Source of the DNA: Gemmatimonadota bacterium
GTDB taxonomy: Bacteria; Latescibacterota; UBA2968; GCA-2709665
Reading direction: 5' to 3'
Assembly: GCA_028873695.1 (NCBI GenBank)
Contig: JAPPNU010000060.1
Location: 44,875 to 108,874, forward strand
DNA length: 64,000 bases
Part shown: piece by piece, positions 1-9,070 of the stretch
Position numbering within the stretch: the first letter of the stretch is position 1
Layout: each line of letters starts with the position of its first letter
Made by a program: the position numbers and the translations under genes
Notes under the pieces: model-generated
What the model was told of the DNA's origin: nothing
Seen by the model: only the letters and a program-made list of their open reading frames with translations
Databases searched by the model: none

Positions 1-57
1 GCTGCGCGGATGGTGGAGGGCATGGCGCATAGTGGACTGCTGCGCGGTGAGCGATAG
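1..57 (+). CDS. 3' end of an upstream gene, possibly murG (partial)
   Basis: Frame 1 is open from the window edge to a TAG at 55-57 and encodes 18 residues ending SGLLRGER. It overlaps the start of murC by 26 bases. In this type of cluster the gene before murC is usually murG, and a short basic C-terminus would fit. The fragment is too short to identify by sequence, so the name is an inference from gene order. Confidence 0.35.
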   Translation, partial: AARMVEGMAHSGLLRGER

Positions 58-1435
58 AGTTCTGTCCCGCATCCTGAAACGGAAAACGGGCTCCAGGGTT
101 CATTTTGTGGGCATCGGGGGCGTGGGCATGAGCGCGATCGCGGAGCTTTTGTTTCAGCAGGATTGCATGGTCACCGGATCCGACCGGGAAGCCTCCGCGT
201 TGACGGATCGGTTGGAGACGCTGGGAATTCCCGTTCAAATAGGACATACGCCGGAGGCCGTCGAAAACGCAGACCTGGTCGTATACACGCCGGCTGCGGG
301 GCCGGAAAACCGCGAGTTGCAGGCGGCCCGATCGAAGGGGATCCCTGCTGTCAAGAGGGCAGATATCCTCGGGCAATTGACGGCGGGACATCGGATTGTG
401 GGCGTGACCGGAACCCACGGGAAGACGACGGCGACGGCCATGGTGGGCGCGGTTCTCGAGGCGGCGGGTCTGGATCCCACGGTTCTGGTAGGCGGAATCG
501 TTCGCGGCACTGAAAGAAACCTGCGTCCCGGCTCAAGGACGCTGTGGGCCGTCGAGGCCGACGAATTCGACCGCTCCTTTCTGACGTTGTCTCCCGAGGT
601 CGCTGTCGTGACGTCACTCGAGGAGGACCATCTCGATACCTACGGGAACATCGAGGGTCTCCTTCGAGCGTTTCAGCAATTCCTGGAACAGACGAGCCGA
701 AGCGCGGTGATGGCCTGGGACGGACCGCTGGTGCGGCAATTGAACGCGGGGCATCTCGAGGTCTTCACATATGGACTTGAGGATGAAACGGGGATATCCG
801 CGCAGTCCGTGCTTCAGGCCGGTCTCGAAAGCCGGTTCAGCGTGGTGGACCGAAGAAAACCGCTCGGCGAAATTGTTCTGCGGGTTCCCGGCCGGCACAA
901 TGTGAGCAATGCGCTGGCGGCCGTTGGCGTAGGCATGGCCCTGCAACTGCCCTGGAAGGCTATACGTACGGGATTGGAGAACTTCCGGGGCGTCAGGCGG
1001 CGTCTGGAGACGCTCGGGGATCCCGGCGGTGTGAGCGTCGTCAACGACTACGCGCATCATCCAACCGAGGTTCGCGCCGCCCTTGAGACGATCAGGCCGG
1101 CATGCGCGGGCCGTCTGATAGCTGTCTTCCAGCCGCACCTGTACTCGAGAACCAGAGATTTCGCGGCTGAATTTGGGCGGGCGTTGAGCGAAGCCGACGA
1201 GGTCTGGGTAACGGACGTCTACGCCGCCCGCGAGGATGCAATTCCAGGCGTGTCCGGCGAGGCGGTGGCACGACACGCGCGTGGCGCCGGCTGTGCCGAA
1301 GTATTCTATATTCCGGACCTGCAAGACCTCGAACATCGCCTGTCGAAATCGCTTGTGCCGCGCGACCTCGTTCTGGTAATGGGCGCCGGTGACGTGGAGC
1401 GGGTCGCATACGGGCTCATTGACCGGTTATCCTGA
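32..1435 (+). CDS. murC: UDP-N-acetylmuramate--L-alanine ligase
   Basis: MurC adds L-alanine to UDP-MurNAc with ATP in the cytoplasm, the first amino-acid step of the peptidoglycan stem peptide. The 467-residue protein has the N-terminal Rossmann motif HFVGIGGVGMS (about 24-34), the ATP loop GTHGKTT (127-133), the central EADEFDRSFL block (175-184) and DYAHHPTE plus FQPHLYSRT in the C-terminal domain. Length is normal for the family. The GTG at 32 is preceded by GGAGG at 15-19; a second in-frame GTG at 47 lacks such a site. It is the first complete gene of a division/cell-wall cluster. Its TGA stop forms part of an R3 repeat end (1432-1457). Confidence 0.96.
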   Translation: MDCCAVSDRVLSRILKRKTGSRVHFVGIGGVGMSAIAELLFQQDCMVTGSDREASALTDRLETLGIPVQIGHTPEAVENADLVVYTPAAGPENRELQAARSKGIPAVKRADILGQLTAGHRIVGVTGTHGKTTATAMVGAVLEAAGLDPTVLVGGIVRGTERNLRPGSRTLWAVEADEFDRSFLTLSPEVAVVTSLEEDHLDTYGNIEGLLRAFQQFLEQTSRSAVMAWDGPLVRQLNAGHLEVFTYGLEDETGISAQSVLQAGLESRFSVVDRRKPLGEIVLRVPGRHNVSNALAAVGVGMALQLPWKAIRTGLENFRGVRRRLETLGDPGGVSVVNDYAHHPTEVRAALETIRPACAGRLIAVFQPHLYSRTRDFAAEFGRALSEADEVWVTDVYAAREDAIPGVSGEAVARHARGAGCAEVFYIPDLQDLEHRLSKSLVPRDLVLVMGAGDVERVAYGLIDRLS

Positions 1436-1457
1436 GAAGTTGTCTTAAAATTCCCAG
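1432..1457 (+). repeat. R3 repeat end between murC and murB
   Basis: This 26-base stretch matches the right end of the R3 element at 56317-56504 (read on its minus strand) with one or two differences: CTGAGAAG, then T/C, then TGTCTTAAAATTCCCAG. The murC stop TGA (1433-1435) lies inside it, and its CCCAGGGAG end supplies the only purine-rich ribosome-binding stretch ahead of murB. It is either a solo remnant or an end left after deletion. Confidence 0.65.
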
Positions 1458-1473
1458 GGAGCGCCGCGGGCCG

Positions 1474-2412
1474 ATGCCTGATGCTTCAAAGCGGAATATG
1501 CTCGCCCGTGAAATCCGGGCACGCTGCCGGGGAGAAATTCGGGTCGATGAACCCTTGAGGAAGTATACCCATTTTGGCATGGGTGGCGCCGCAGACCTGT
1601 TTTTCCGGCCCGCGGACATGGATGATCTGATTACCGCGGTGCCACTCGTTCTGGAATCCGAACTGCAGGTACTGCCTCTGGGCGGCGGAACGAACATGCT
1701 GGTGAACGACTCCGGTTTCAGAGGGCTGGTGATCTGCCTGGCCGGCGGACTCACGGGAATGGCGTTTGAATCGGATCGGGGCATTGCGCAGGCGGGTGCG
1801 AGCCTTCAGGTGTTTTCCAGGCGCTGTCAGCGCTCCGGGAGAACCGGAATGGAGTTCGGATGCGGGATTCCCGGTACCGTCGGGGGCGCGATACGGGGCA
1901 ACGCCGGGGCGTGGGGGGGACAGATCATGGATCGGACGGCGTGGCTGAGGGGTCTGGACCTCCGATCCGGAGATGCACTGGAATTGCAGAGAGAATCAAT
2001 ATCGTTCTCCTACCGTCGAACGGACCTCCCACCGGGATTTTTGATCGTGGAGGCGGGTTTTTTTCTTGAGGAGGACGATCCCGCGATGGTCCAGGCGCGC
2101 ATGGACGAAATGCTGGCCCGGCGAAGAAGCTCGCAGCCGCTTTGGGAGCGTAACGCCGGCTGCATTTTCAAAAACCCTCCCGGCGCTTCGGCGGGGCTGC
2201 TCATTGACAGGGCCGGATGCAAGGGGCTATCCGTGGGCGGTGTTGAAGTATCGGACGTCCATGCGAATTTTATCGTGAATCGGGGTGGTGGCACCGCGGC
2301 GGACGTGCTCGCGCTCGCGCAGATGATTCAGGAGAGAGTACAGCACGCTTTTGGCATTGAAATGAACATGGAAGTTCGCGTTGTCGGCGAATGGGGTATC
2401 GAGAACCCTTGA
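1474..2412 (+). CDS. murB: UDP-N-acetylenolpyruvoylglucosamine reductase
   Basis: MurB is a cytoplasmic FAD enzyme that reduces UDP-GlcNAc-enolpyruvate to UDP-MurNAc with NADPH. The 312-residue protein shows the FAD-binding YTHFGMGGAADLF (31-43), LGGGTNML (69-76) and GCGIPGTVGGAI (129-140) blocks, SYRR (179-182), and the C-terminal EVRVVG with the expected catalytic Glu300. The proton-donor position, Ser in the E. coli enzyme, is Cys230 here (NAGCIFKNP), a natural variant known in some bacteria. It follows murC by 38 bases and is probably co-transcribed. Confidence 0.96.
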   Translation: MPDASKRNMLAREIRARCRGEIRVDEPLRKYTHFGMGGAADLFFRPADMDDLITAVPLVLESELQVLPLGGGTNMLVNDSGFRGLVICLAGGLTGMAFESDRGIAQAGASLQVFSRRCQRSGRTGMEFGCGIPGTVGGAIRGNAGAWGGQIMDRTAWLRGLDLRSGDALELQRESISFSYRRTDLPPGFLIVEAGFFLEEDDPAMVQARMDEMLARRRSSQPLWERNAGCIFKNPPGASAGLLIDRAGCKGLSVGGVEVSDVHANFIVNRGGGTAADVLALAQMIQERVQHAFGIEMNMEVRVVGEWGIENP

Positions 2413-2518
2413 GGCAAGGCGCCGGAACGCGTCCCGGCAGCCGATACACGCGGTTGGCATCGGCTGCGGAACGGGATTGCCCGAATCCATTGGTGATACC
2501 TGAAGCGACGGAGGTCAC

Positions 2519-3316
2519 ATGTCCAGTCACAGACCCATCTACTCCCGGACGCAGGAACGTGAGCGGATTCCTCACGTAGAGCCGGAAACCAGATCGCAGG
2601 TCCGCATTTTACGTTGGATCGTCGTTCCGGCGCTCGGTGGATTGCTGCTGTTCGGGATTCAGAACGCATACTCGGCGCTCACCGGTTCCGACGTGTTTCG
2701 CCTGGACCACATTAGCGTGACGGGCAACCGGCTTTTGAAGGAAAGCGACGTCGCGGGCCGTTCCGGTCTGGAAGTCGGCGTGGACCTCTTTTCGGCCGAT
2801 CTTGCGGCGGCAACGCAACGTCTGGCGGCAGATCCCGCGATCAAGCATGCACTGTTGATGCGGCAACCACCGGGCGGACTGCTCATCCAACTGCAGGAAA
2901 GGCGTCCGCTCGCGCTGGCCGCAACGCCGGAAGGATTGTACGGCCTGGACGGAGACGGCGTGTTCTTCCCGCTGCCGCAGGCGCCGTTTGATCTGCCGAT
3001 TGTGACCGGTATTGAAGCGGTTGCGGACACACCGGGGGTTTACCGGTCTTCAGGGCTTGTTGCATTCCTGGACCAGCTTCGGTCAAACGCGCCGGCGTTC
3101 CTGGAAGAGGTCTCCGAGGTTCACCTGGTGTCAGACGCCGAGGCTCGGGTCTTTCTGGTGGGCGATGGGCTGACGCTTCGTATGCGACTTGAAGATGCGG
3201 TTGATCAGGTCCTTCGTTTTGATGCGTTTGTGAAGGCGGGGGCGCACAGAACACAAACACCGGCCTACGTCGATCTCCGGTTTTCGAACCAGGTCATTGT
3301 GGGCACGGGACAATAA
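2519..3316 (+). CDS. ftsQ: cell division protein FtsQ/DivIB
   Basis: FtsQ is a bitopic inner-membrane divisome protein linking FtsA/FtsZ-side and periplasmic components. The 265-residue product has a basic cytoplasmic tail of about 28 residues, one membrane segment (about 29-49) and a POTRA-type domain (about 60-130, FRLDHISVTGNRLLKESDV) followed by the FtsQ beta-domain. GGAGG sits just before the ATG. Sequence conservation is low, as usual in this family; identity rests on topology, the POTRA motif and position between murB and ftsA. Confidence 0.88.
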   Translation: MSSHRPIYSRTQERERIPHVEPETRSQVRILRWIVVPALGGLLLFGIQNAYSALTGSDVFRLDHISVTGNRLLKESDVAGRSGLEVGVDLFSADLAAATQRLAADPAIKHALLMRQPPGGLLIQLQERRPLALAATPEGLYGLDGDGVFFPLPQAPFDLPIVTGIEAVADTPGVYRSSGLVAFLDQLRSNAPAFLEEVSEVHLVSDAEARVFLVGDGLTLRMRLEDAVDQVLRFDAFVKAGAHRTQTPAYVDLRFSNQVIVGTGQ

Positions 3317-3358
3317 GCTGTTTCAGGCGCCCGTCGTTCATTAGCGGGAAAGGAAGCG

Positions 3359-4597
3359 ATGATGGTCAAAGGGGATCAGATCGTTGGAATGGATATTGGA
3401 ACGACAAAGATCTGTGTGGTCGTGGCCGAGGTGGAAGAAGACGATCAGCTCAAGATTTCGGGCATTGGCACGAGCCCGTCCAATGGGCTGAAACGCGGCG
3501 TCGTAGTAAATGTCGCCCAGACGGTCCAATCCATCCAGCGCGCCGTCGAAGAAGCGGAGGCGGTCTCGGATGTACGCATTGGTGCGGTCTACGCCGGCAT
3601 CGCCGGCGATCACATTCGCAGCCTCAACTGCCGGGGTGTGATCGCCGTCTCCGGAAATGACAACGAGATTACCGCTCAGGACGAGGTGCGTGTAATTGAA
3701 ACCGCCAAGGCGGTCTCGATACCCATGGACCGTGAGATAATCCACGTTCTACCCCAATCTTTCGTGGTGGACGACCAGCCCGGAGTCAAGAATCCGATAG
3801 GCATGTCGGGAGTGCGTCTCGAGGCCGACGTGCATATGGTGACTGGTGCCGTGACGTCGGCGCAGAATATATGCAAGAGCATCCGAAGGGCGGGAGTCGA
3901 GGTCGTGGATCTCGTGCTGGAGCCGTTGGCATCCAGCTACGCCGTATTGTCGCCCGAGGAAGAGGAAATGGGCGTCACGCTGGTCGACATTGGCGGCGGC
4001 ACGACCGACGTCGCCGTATTCTACGACGGGAGCATCAGGCATACTGCCGTCGTGGGGCTGGGCGGCGAGAATGTGACCAGCGATATTTCAATCGGATTGA
4101 GGACCCCGCTGGCACAGGCGGAAAACATCAAACGTACTCGCGGCTGTTCGTCACGCTCGCTGGTCGAAAAGGACGAGACCATACATGTGCCGGGAATCGG
4201 CGGAAGGCCCTCATTTGAAGTGCCTCGTGAGGAGTTGTCGGCCATTATCGAAGCGCGCATGGAGGAAATCTTCGCCCTGGTCCATCGGGAGATCCGCAGG
4301 ACGGATTATGCCGACATGCTGGCGGCGGGCGTCGTCATCACCGGCGGCGGATCGATGCTCGAGGGGACGGCAGAGCTGGCCGAAACCGTATTTGGAATGC
4401 CGGTCAGCGTAGGCATGCCGAACGGTGTTACCGGCCTTTCTGACGACGCCGCGCAGCCCATTTATTCGACCGGCGTCGGTCTGGTGAAATTCGGACTGCA
4501 GCACCAGGAATTCGGCGGCGCGCTAAGCACCGGCGCCAACGGTTCAATCGCATCGGTTCTGGGAAGGATGAGGGCTTGGGTGAAGGACTTTTTCTAA
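3359..4597 (+). CDS. ftsA: cell division protein FtsA
   Basis: FtsA is the actin-like ATPase that tethers FtsZ to the membrane. The 412-residue protein has the phosphate-1 loop MDIGTTKICVVV near the N-terminus, an SHS2 (1C) domain, the second ATP motif VDIGGGTTDVAVF (about 207-219) and the adenosine motif ITGGGS. The last residues (GRMRAWVKDFF) form the amphipathic membrane-targeting helix. A GGAAAGGAAG ribosome site precedes two adjacent ATGs (3359 and 3362), and the first is used here. It sits directly upstream of ftsZ, the canonical order. Confidence 0.97.
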   Translation: MMVKGDQIVGMDIGTTKICVVVAEVEEDDQLKISGIGTSPSNGLKRGVVVNVAQTVQSIQRAVEEAEAVSDVRIGAVYAGIAGDHIRSLNCRGVIAVSGNDNEITAQDEVRVIETAKAVSIPMDREIIHVLPQSFVVDDQPGVKNPIGMSGVRLEADVHMVTGAVTSAQNICKSIRRAGVEVVDLVLEPLASSYAVLSPEEEEMGVTLVDIGGGTTDVAVFYDGSIRHTAVVGLGGENVTSDISIGLRTPLAQAENIKRTRGCSSRSLVEKDETIHVPGIGGRPSFEVPREELSAIIEARMEEIFALVHREIRRTDYADMLAAGVVITGGGSMLEGTAELAETVFGMPVSVGMPNGVTGLSDDAAQPIYSTGVGLVKFGLQHQEFGGALSTGANGSIASVLGRMRAWVKDFF

Positions 4598-4708
4598 GAA
4601 GGACGATGGCCGGATCCCGCCGCGTGTACAACGGTCGAGATCGACAACGAACGGGCCTGAACGAAGGGGTTTGCGCACTTCACAACGCGAATCGACAGGA
4701 GAAGGCAA

Positions 4709-5872
4709 ATGGTCACGTTTTCAATCGTTGACAATGACAACCAGGCGAAGATGCGGGTTGTGGGTGTCGGCGGCGCGGGGGGCAACGCGGTAAACCGGAT
4801 GATCGCCGCAGACCTCAAGGGCGTGGAATTCATCGCGGTTAACTCTGATCTGCAGGATCTTGACAAATCCGAGGCATCAAAACGGGTGCAGATCGGCCAG
4901 ACGATTACGAAAGGGCTCGGCGCGGGCGCCAATCCGGAATGCGGACGGCTGGCCATGGAGGAGGACCGGGACCACGTCACGGAACTTCTGGCCGGATCGG
5001 ACATGGTATTCGTGACCGCCGGCATGGGCGGCGGTACCGGCACTGGCGCTGCGCCCGTGGTGGCAGAGATCGCCCGCGAGGCCGGCGCACTGACGGTGGG
5101 CATCGTCACCAAGCCATTCAAGATGGAGGGCGTGCCCCGGTTGCGAAACGCGGAGATGGGTATCGCTCAGTTGAAGGACTTCGTGGATACGCTCATTGTC
5201 ATTCCAAACCAGCGTCTCCTGGATATCTGCTCCGAAGACACCACGCTGCGCGAGGCCTTCAGATTGGCGGACGACGTGCTTCTTCAGGCTACACGCGGGA
5301 TTTCCGACCTGATTGCGATCCCGGGCGAGGTCAATCTGGATTTCAACGACGTGCGTACTGTGATGCGGCAGGGAGGAGACGCGTTGATGGGGACCGGCAC
5401 GGCCAGGGGTGAGGGTCGGGCAACCCAGGCGGCCGAGGAAGCCATCAGCAGTCCCTTGCTGGAGGATCTCTCCATCGAAGGCGCCAGGTGCGTACTCGTA
5501 AATATCGCGGCCGGCAGCGACCTGAAGCTGTTTGAAGTGGACGATTCGGTATCTACCGTAACGAAGGCGGTCGGCTCGGAGGCGAATATAATCTGGGGCA
5601 CGGTGTTGGACGACGGACTCAGCGATGAACTGCGGGTCACGGTAATTGCCACAGGTTTCGCCGAGAAGGAGAATGACGCCGGAACGAGAGCGACGCGAGT
5701 CCCGATGGACAACCCGCTCGGTCTGGATGTTCCGGCTTACATGCGCAAAGCCGACGTCGTCGAGGTTTCGGAGCTTCCGGCTGCGACGGGGGAAAACGCT
5801 GAAGGAGACATCTCGCTCGACGACCTGGAGATTCCGTCGTTTCTGAGGCGGCGTCTGAAGGATACCGGTTGA
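4709..5872 (+). CDS. ftsZ: cell division protein FtsZ
   Basis: FtsZ is the tubulin-like GTPase that forms the cytokinetic ring. The 387-residue protein contains the nucleotide-binding VVGVGGAGGNAVNRM near the N-terminus and the tubulin signature GGGTGTG (108-114). It carries NSDLQDL and the T7-loop region LDFNDVRTVM. It ends in a variable linker plus the conserved C-terminal peptide (about EIPSFLRRR) that binds FtsA. A GAGAAGG ribosome site precedes the ATG. An R2 repeat begins immediately after the TGA. Confidence 0.98.
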   Translation: MVTFSIVDNDNQAKMRVVGVGGAGGNAVNRMIAADLKGVEFIAVNSDLQDLDKSEASKRVQIGQTITKGLGAGANPECGRLAMEEDRDHVTELLAGSDMVFVTAGMGGGTGTGAAPVVAEIAREAGALTVGIVTKPFKMEGVPRLRNAEMGIAQLKDFVDTLIVIPNQRLLDICSEDTTLREAFRLADDVLLQATRGISDLIAIPGEVNLDFNDVRTVMRQGGDALMGTGTARGEGRATQAAEEAISSPLLEDLSIEGARCVLVNIAAGSDLKLFEVDDSVSTVTKAVGSEANIIWGTVLDDGLSDELRVTVIATGFAEKENDAGTRATRVPMDNPLGLDVPAYMRKADVVEVSELPAATGENAEGDISLDDLEIPSFLRRRLKDTG

Positions 5873-5901
5873 AGCAGCCCGTTGAATAAGCCCATCCGGG
5901 C
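5873..5901 (+). repeat. R2 palindromic tail after ftsZ
   Basis: AGCAGCCCGTTGAATAAGCC and the following CATCCGGGC start at the first base after the ftsZ stop. AGCCCG and CGGGC can pair across a loop of about 15 bases. The same block recurs at six other places in this window (see 63943 for the reference copy). It may serve as the 3' end of the ftsZ transcript. Confidence 0.7.
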
Positions 5902-5984
5902 CCCGTGCCTGCCAGAGCTTCACCGGCAGGCCTGAAGAGCGACTTTAACGACGGACTGCCGGGAAATTACAGAGGATCAAGGGC

Positions 5985-6989
5985 ATGGCGTGCGTGCGAT
6001 GGGGTATCGTCGGATGTGGCGACGTCACGGAGGTGAAGAGCGGACCCGGACTTCAGAATGCCGACGCGGCGAAGCTGGTGGCGGTGATGAGGCGGGATGT
6101 GCAAAAGGCGGCCGACTACGCCAACCGGCACGGCGTGCCGCGGTATTACGGGCAGGCGGAGGCGTTGATTGAGGATGACGGCGTCGATGCCGTGTACGTG
6201 GCAACCCCGCCGTCCTCGCATCTCGAGCTGGCATTAAAAGTGGCGCAGGCTGGAAAACCATGTCTTGTTGAAAAGCCTATGGCGATGGATCACGGCGAAT
6301 GCCGGCAAATGGCGGCGGCCTTCCGGAATAGCGGACGGCCGCTTTTTGTGGCATACTACAGGCGGGCCCTGCCTCGATTCCTGCGGGTCCGGGAGTTGCT
6401 TCGGGAAGGCGCGGTCGGCGAGTTGAGTTCTGTACACATTGCGCATTACGAGCGGCTGACCCGGGGTGAAGCTGCGAATGGCTGGCGATTCAGGCCGGAG
6501 GTGTCGGGCGGGGGACTGTTTATGGATCTGGGATCTCACGGACTGGATCTGCTGGATTTCCTCGTGGGTCCGATCAAACGGGTTTGGGGATGCGCAACGA
6601 ACACGGGCGGTACTTACGACGCGGAGGACGCGGTCGCGGCCGGCTTTGAGTTTGAATCCGGGATCGTGGGAACGGGCATCTGGAATTTCAACGCCGATTT
6701 TTCCGACGATCGAATGACGTTTACCGGCTCCGACGGTGAGTTGCAGTGCCCGGTATTTTCGGATACCGGCATTCTGGTCAGGAAAGGCGGGGCAACGACC
6801 ACAGAGGAATTCCGGAATCCGCCGCACGTTCATCAGCCGCTGATCCAGACGGTCGTGGATGAGCTCCTGGGCAGGGGAACGTGCGAGTCAACCGGCGAGA
6901 GTGCGGCGCGGACGGGATGGGTGATGGATCGATGTCTGCAATCGTACTACGAAGAACGCGACCAGGGGCCCAAGGACGTCTGTCCTTGA
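5985..6989 (+). CDS. Gfo/Idh/MocA-family oxidoreductase
   Basis: A cytoplasmic NAD(P)-dependent dehydrogenase of the glucose-fructose oxidoreductase/inositol dehydrogenase family. The 334-residue protein opens with the Rossmann motif WGIVGCGDVTE, has the family signature EKPMAM near residue 95, and a C-terminal alpha/beta substrate domain with GGGLFMDLGSHGLDLLDFL. The substrate cannot be read from sequence; sugars, sugar acids and cyclitols are usual. It is separated from ftsZ by 112 bases that contain an R2 copy, so it probably has its own promoter. Confidence 0.9.
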   Translation: MACVRWGIVGCGDVTEVKSGPGLQNADAAKLVAVMRRDVQKAADYANRHGVPRYYGQAEALIEDDGVDAVYVATPPSSHLELALKVAQAGKPCLVEKPMAMDHGECRQMAAAFRNSGRPLFVAYYRRALPRFLRVRELLREGAVGELSSVHIAHYERLTRGEAANGWRFRPEVSGGGLFMDLGSHGLDLLDFLVGPIKRVWGCATNTGGTYDAEDAVAAGFEFESGIVGTGIWNFNADFSDDRMTFTGSDGELQCPVFSDTGILVRKGGATTTEEFRNPPHVHQPLIQTVVDELLGRGTCESTGESAARTGWVMDRCLQSYYEERDQGPKDVCP

Positions 6990-7050
6990 CAACACGGGCC
7001 GGCCGGGGAAGAATACCGACGCGGAGACGCACCGGTCTCCCGCAGAGAGA

Positions 7051-8148
7051 TCAGGGGGGTTTTCCCGTTTGAAGAAATGCCTTCAGCGCGCCCGGGTCCA
7101 TCCCGGCGATACCCAGATCACAGACGTCTCTGCCTGAGGTCCACCCGTCATCTCCGATAACGATCGATCCAATGTCGACAATCGCGCGCATGGTGGGCGC
7201 GGGCACATTGTACTGTGCGCCGACCGAGTGCCACGCCGCCAGTCCGTAGGGAATGTCCTCCGTTAGCCAACGGCTGTCCATGGAGCCGGGCGCCTTTAGA
7301 CGGGTGAGCATGTAACTGCCGTTGATGGCAGCCCACAGATCGCCTTCCGGTCCGAAGCCTGCGCGATGAAAGGCGACATTCGCCGGGCACAGGTTGTAAC
7401 CGAGACGGCCGGCTATCGAGCGGCGTTCGGAATCAACCTGCATGATCACTCTGGCCACGGATGGGGTGACGCCCTCTTCGTAAAAATAGAACTCGCCGTG
7501 TGAATACTCCACGCGGCCGGCGTTAAGGAGGACACCCGCGGGATGAACCACCGGGTTCATTGCAGCCAGACCGCAGGCCATCACGTCCGGATAACCCGTT
7601 ATGCCCGGAAAAAGGGTATCCAACGGCCCGCGTACGCGATCGAATTCGGCGGCCGGAAGAACGCCCAGGCCCATGCCGGTGACGATTCCCCAGATGGTTG
7701 CGGTGTCCGGAGCCGTCTTCCGGCAGACGAACGGCGCGGTATCCACTTCGCCGAGGACGACGCCTTCGGCGCCGGCTTCCCGGAGGACGCGCGCCCATTC
7801 GAGAGTACCGAGGGTACCGGGCATGATGATGACGGTCTGACCCGGGCGCAGGTGCGGCGCGCAGACTTTCGCAAAGGGTTTGTGCGCGTACGCCGGTACG
7901 ATGAGCAGGATGATATCCGGCGATTCCAGGGCCTCTTCGATATCGGTGGTGATGCAGTGGATCCTGGCAGCGCCCTTTCCTGCCGCCCCGAGCAGATGGA
8001 TGATGCCCTCGTCGACGACAGGATCCAGAGATTCCCTGAAACCGGGAACCTCGTAGAGCGTGATCTCAAAACCCTTCAGGCTGAGGTTGGCAGCCACGGC
8101 AAACGCCGTGTTTCCGCCGCCGAGAACGGTTACGGTCTTCAGTGACAT
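7051..8148 (-). CDS. octopine/opine-dehydrogenase-family NAD(P) oxidoreductase
   Basis: The 365-residue protein begins with a Rossmann dinucleotide motif, VLGGGNTAFAVAANLS. Its C-terminal half has the opine dehydrogenase pattern NPVVHPAGVLLNAG, FYFYEEGVTPSVA and D-ERRSIAGRLG. Family members reductively condense an amino acid with a 2-oxo acid, or run the reverse reaction. The real substrate is unknown. It is convergent with the preceding oxidoreductase and is transcribed alone. Its start region faces mogA across a spacer holding a degenerate R2 copy. Confidence 0.82.
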   Translation of the reverse strand: MSLKTVTVLGGGNTAFAVAANLSLKGFEITLYEVPGFRESLDPVVDEGIIHLLGAAGKGAARIHCITTDIEEALESPDIILLIVPAYAHKPFAKVCAPHLRPGQTVIIMPGTLGTLEWARVLREAGAEGVVLGEVDTAPFVCRKTAPDTATIWGIVTGMGLGVLPAAEFDRVRGPLDTLFPGITGYPDVMACGLAAMNPVVHPAGVLLNAGRVEYSHGEFYFYEEGVTPSVARVIMQVDSERRSIAGRLGYNLCPANVAFHRAGFGPEGDLWAAINGSYMLTRLKAPGSMDSRWLTEDIPYGLAAWHSVGAQYNVPAPTMRAIVDIGSIVIGDDGWTSGRDVCDLGIAGMDPGALKAFLQTGKPP

Positions 8149-8276
8149 GATAAACGCCTCTCAGTTGAACAAACACGTCGCGTAAATGGAACTTTCCCCG
8201 GTTCGAATTCGGACTCGCGAACCGGCTTCCGTTCCTTTCAGGCACAAATATAAACCCGCCACAGCAAGTGGACAAG

Positions 8277-8339
8277 GCCGGATTCGGCGATAAGAGCCGG
8301 CCGCGGCCCCGATTGACTCTTTCGACGGGCCGTCAAGAA
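8277..8339 (-). repeat. degenerate R2 copy
   Basis: Read on the minus strand, this block aligns along its whole length with the R2 consensus: GGCCCGTcGAAAgAGTCaATC, then GGGGCCGCGGCCGGCtCTT, then CG-GAAT. Several substitutions mark it as an old copy. It lies between the divergent opine-dehydrogenase-like and moaB/mog genes and does not touch a stop codon. Confidence 0.5.
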
Positions 8340-8418
8340 CCGCTATCGATTTCTGCGGCCGGGTCGACCGGTCTGTCGGCACGTTCCCTGCCGGCATTTC
8401 AACGCGAGGAGGGACCCA

Positions 8419-8928
8419 TTGCCCTACGAGGACCACAAGAAGCAGGCACAAGGCGCAGTTTACTGCGCCGTACTCACCATCAGCGACACGCGAACGGAAG
8501 CCGACGACAGGAGCGGCGGGATAATCAGGGACCTTCTCGAGGCTGGAGGTCACACGACGGGATTCTACCGGGTCGTCCCGGATGAACCTGCCTGCATCCG
8601 CGACCTCGTCATCCGGATTGCAGACGCGGGCGATTGCCAGGCCATTCTGACAAGCGGCGGCACGGGTATCGCGGCACGGGACACGACCTACGAAGCCGTG
8701 ACGGGACTGCTCGAAAAACGATTGGACGGTTTCGGCGAACTCTTCCGCTTCCTGAGCTGGGATGACATTGGCTCCGGGGCCATGCTCTCCCGCGCCGTGG
8801 CCGGTGTCTACCGCGACACGATGATATTCTGCATGCCCGGATCTTCCGGCGCCGTCCGCCTCGCAATGGAAAAACTGATCGTTCCCGAACTGTCACACCT
8901 TGTGTGGGAAATCTGGCGTCAGAAATAG
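8419..8928 (+). CDS. MoaB/Mog-family molybdopterin adenylyltransferase
   Basis: Members of this family adenylylate molybdopterin ahead of molybdenum insertion in the cytoplasm. The 169-residue protein has the MoCF-binding pattern VLTISDTRTEADDRSG, LTSGGTGIAARDTTYEAV and a C-terminal CMPGSSGAVRLAM. The TTG start is chosen because GAGGAGGGA lies 6 bases upstream and the conserved region begins soon after. Length suits the B. subtilis-type MoaB. No other cofactor genes are nearby, so whether it acts as Mog or as a diverged MoaB cannot be decided here. Confidence 0.85.
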   Translation: MPYEDHKKQAQGAVYCAVLTISDTRTEADDRSGGIIRDLLEAGGHTTGFYRVVPDEPACIRDLVIRIADAGDCQAILTSGGTGIAARDTTYEAVTGLLEKRLDGFGELFRFLSWDDIGSGAMLSRAVAGVYRDTMIFCMPGSSGAVRLAMEKLIVPELSHLVWEIWRQK

Positions 8929-9070
8929 CCTTCGATCCGTCGGATCGCCGGCAGCCCGGACATGGGCCGTCGCACCCGCATTCGACCGGCCGAAGGGCAA
9001 GGCCGTGAACCCGGTAACCGCGTTTGAATCTGCCCGCATTGTGACTTTCGTCCTTCAGTTGGGGGATATC

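Noticed and set aside
5873..5984. R2 copies as rRNA- or tRNA-like genes
   Set aside because: No cloverleaf or tRNA consensus blocks; only a simple hairpin can form.
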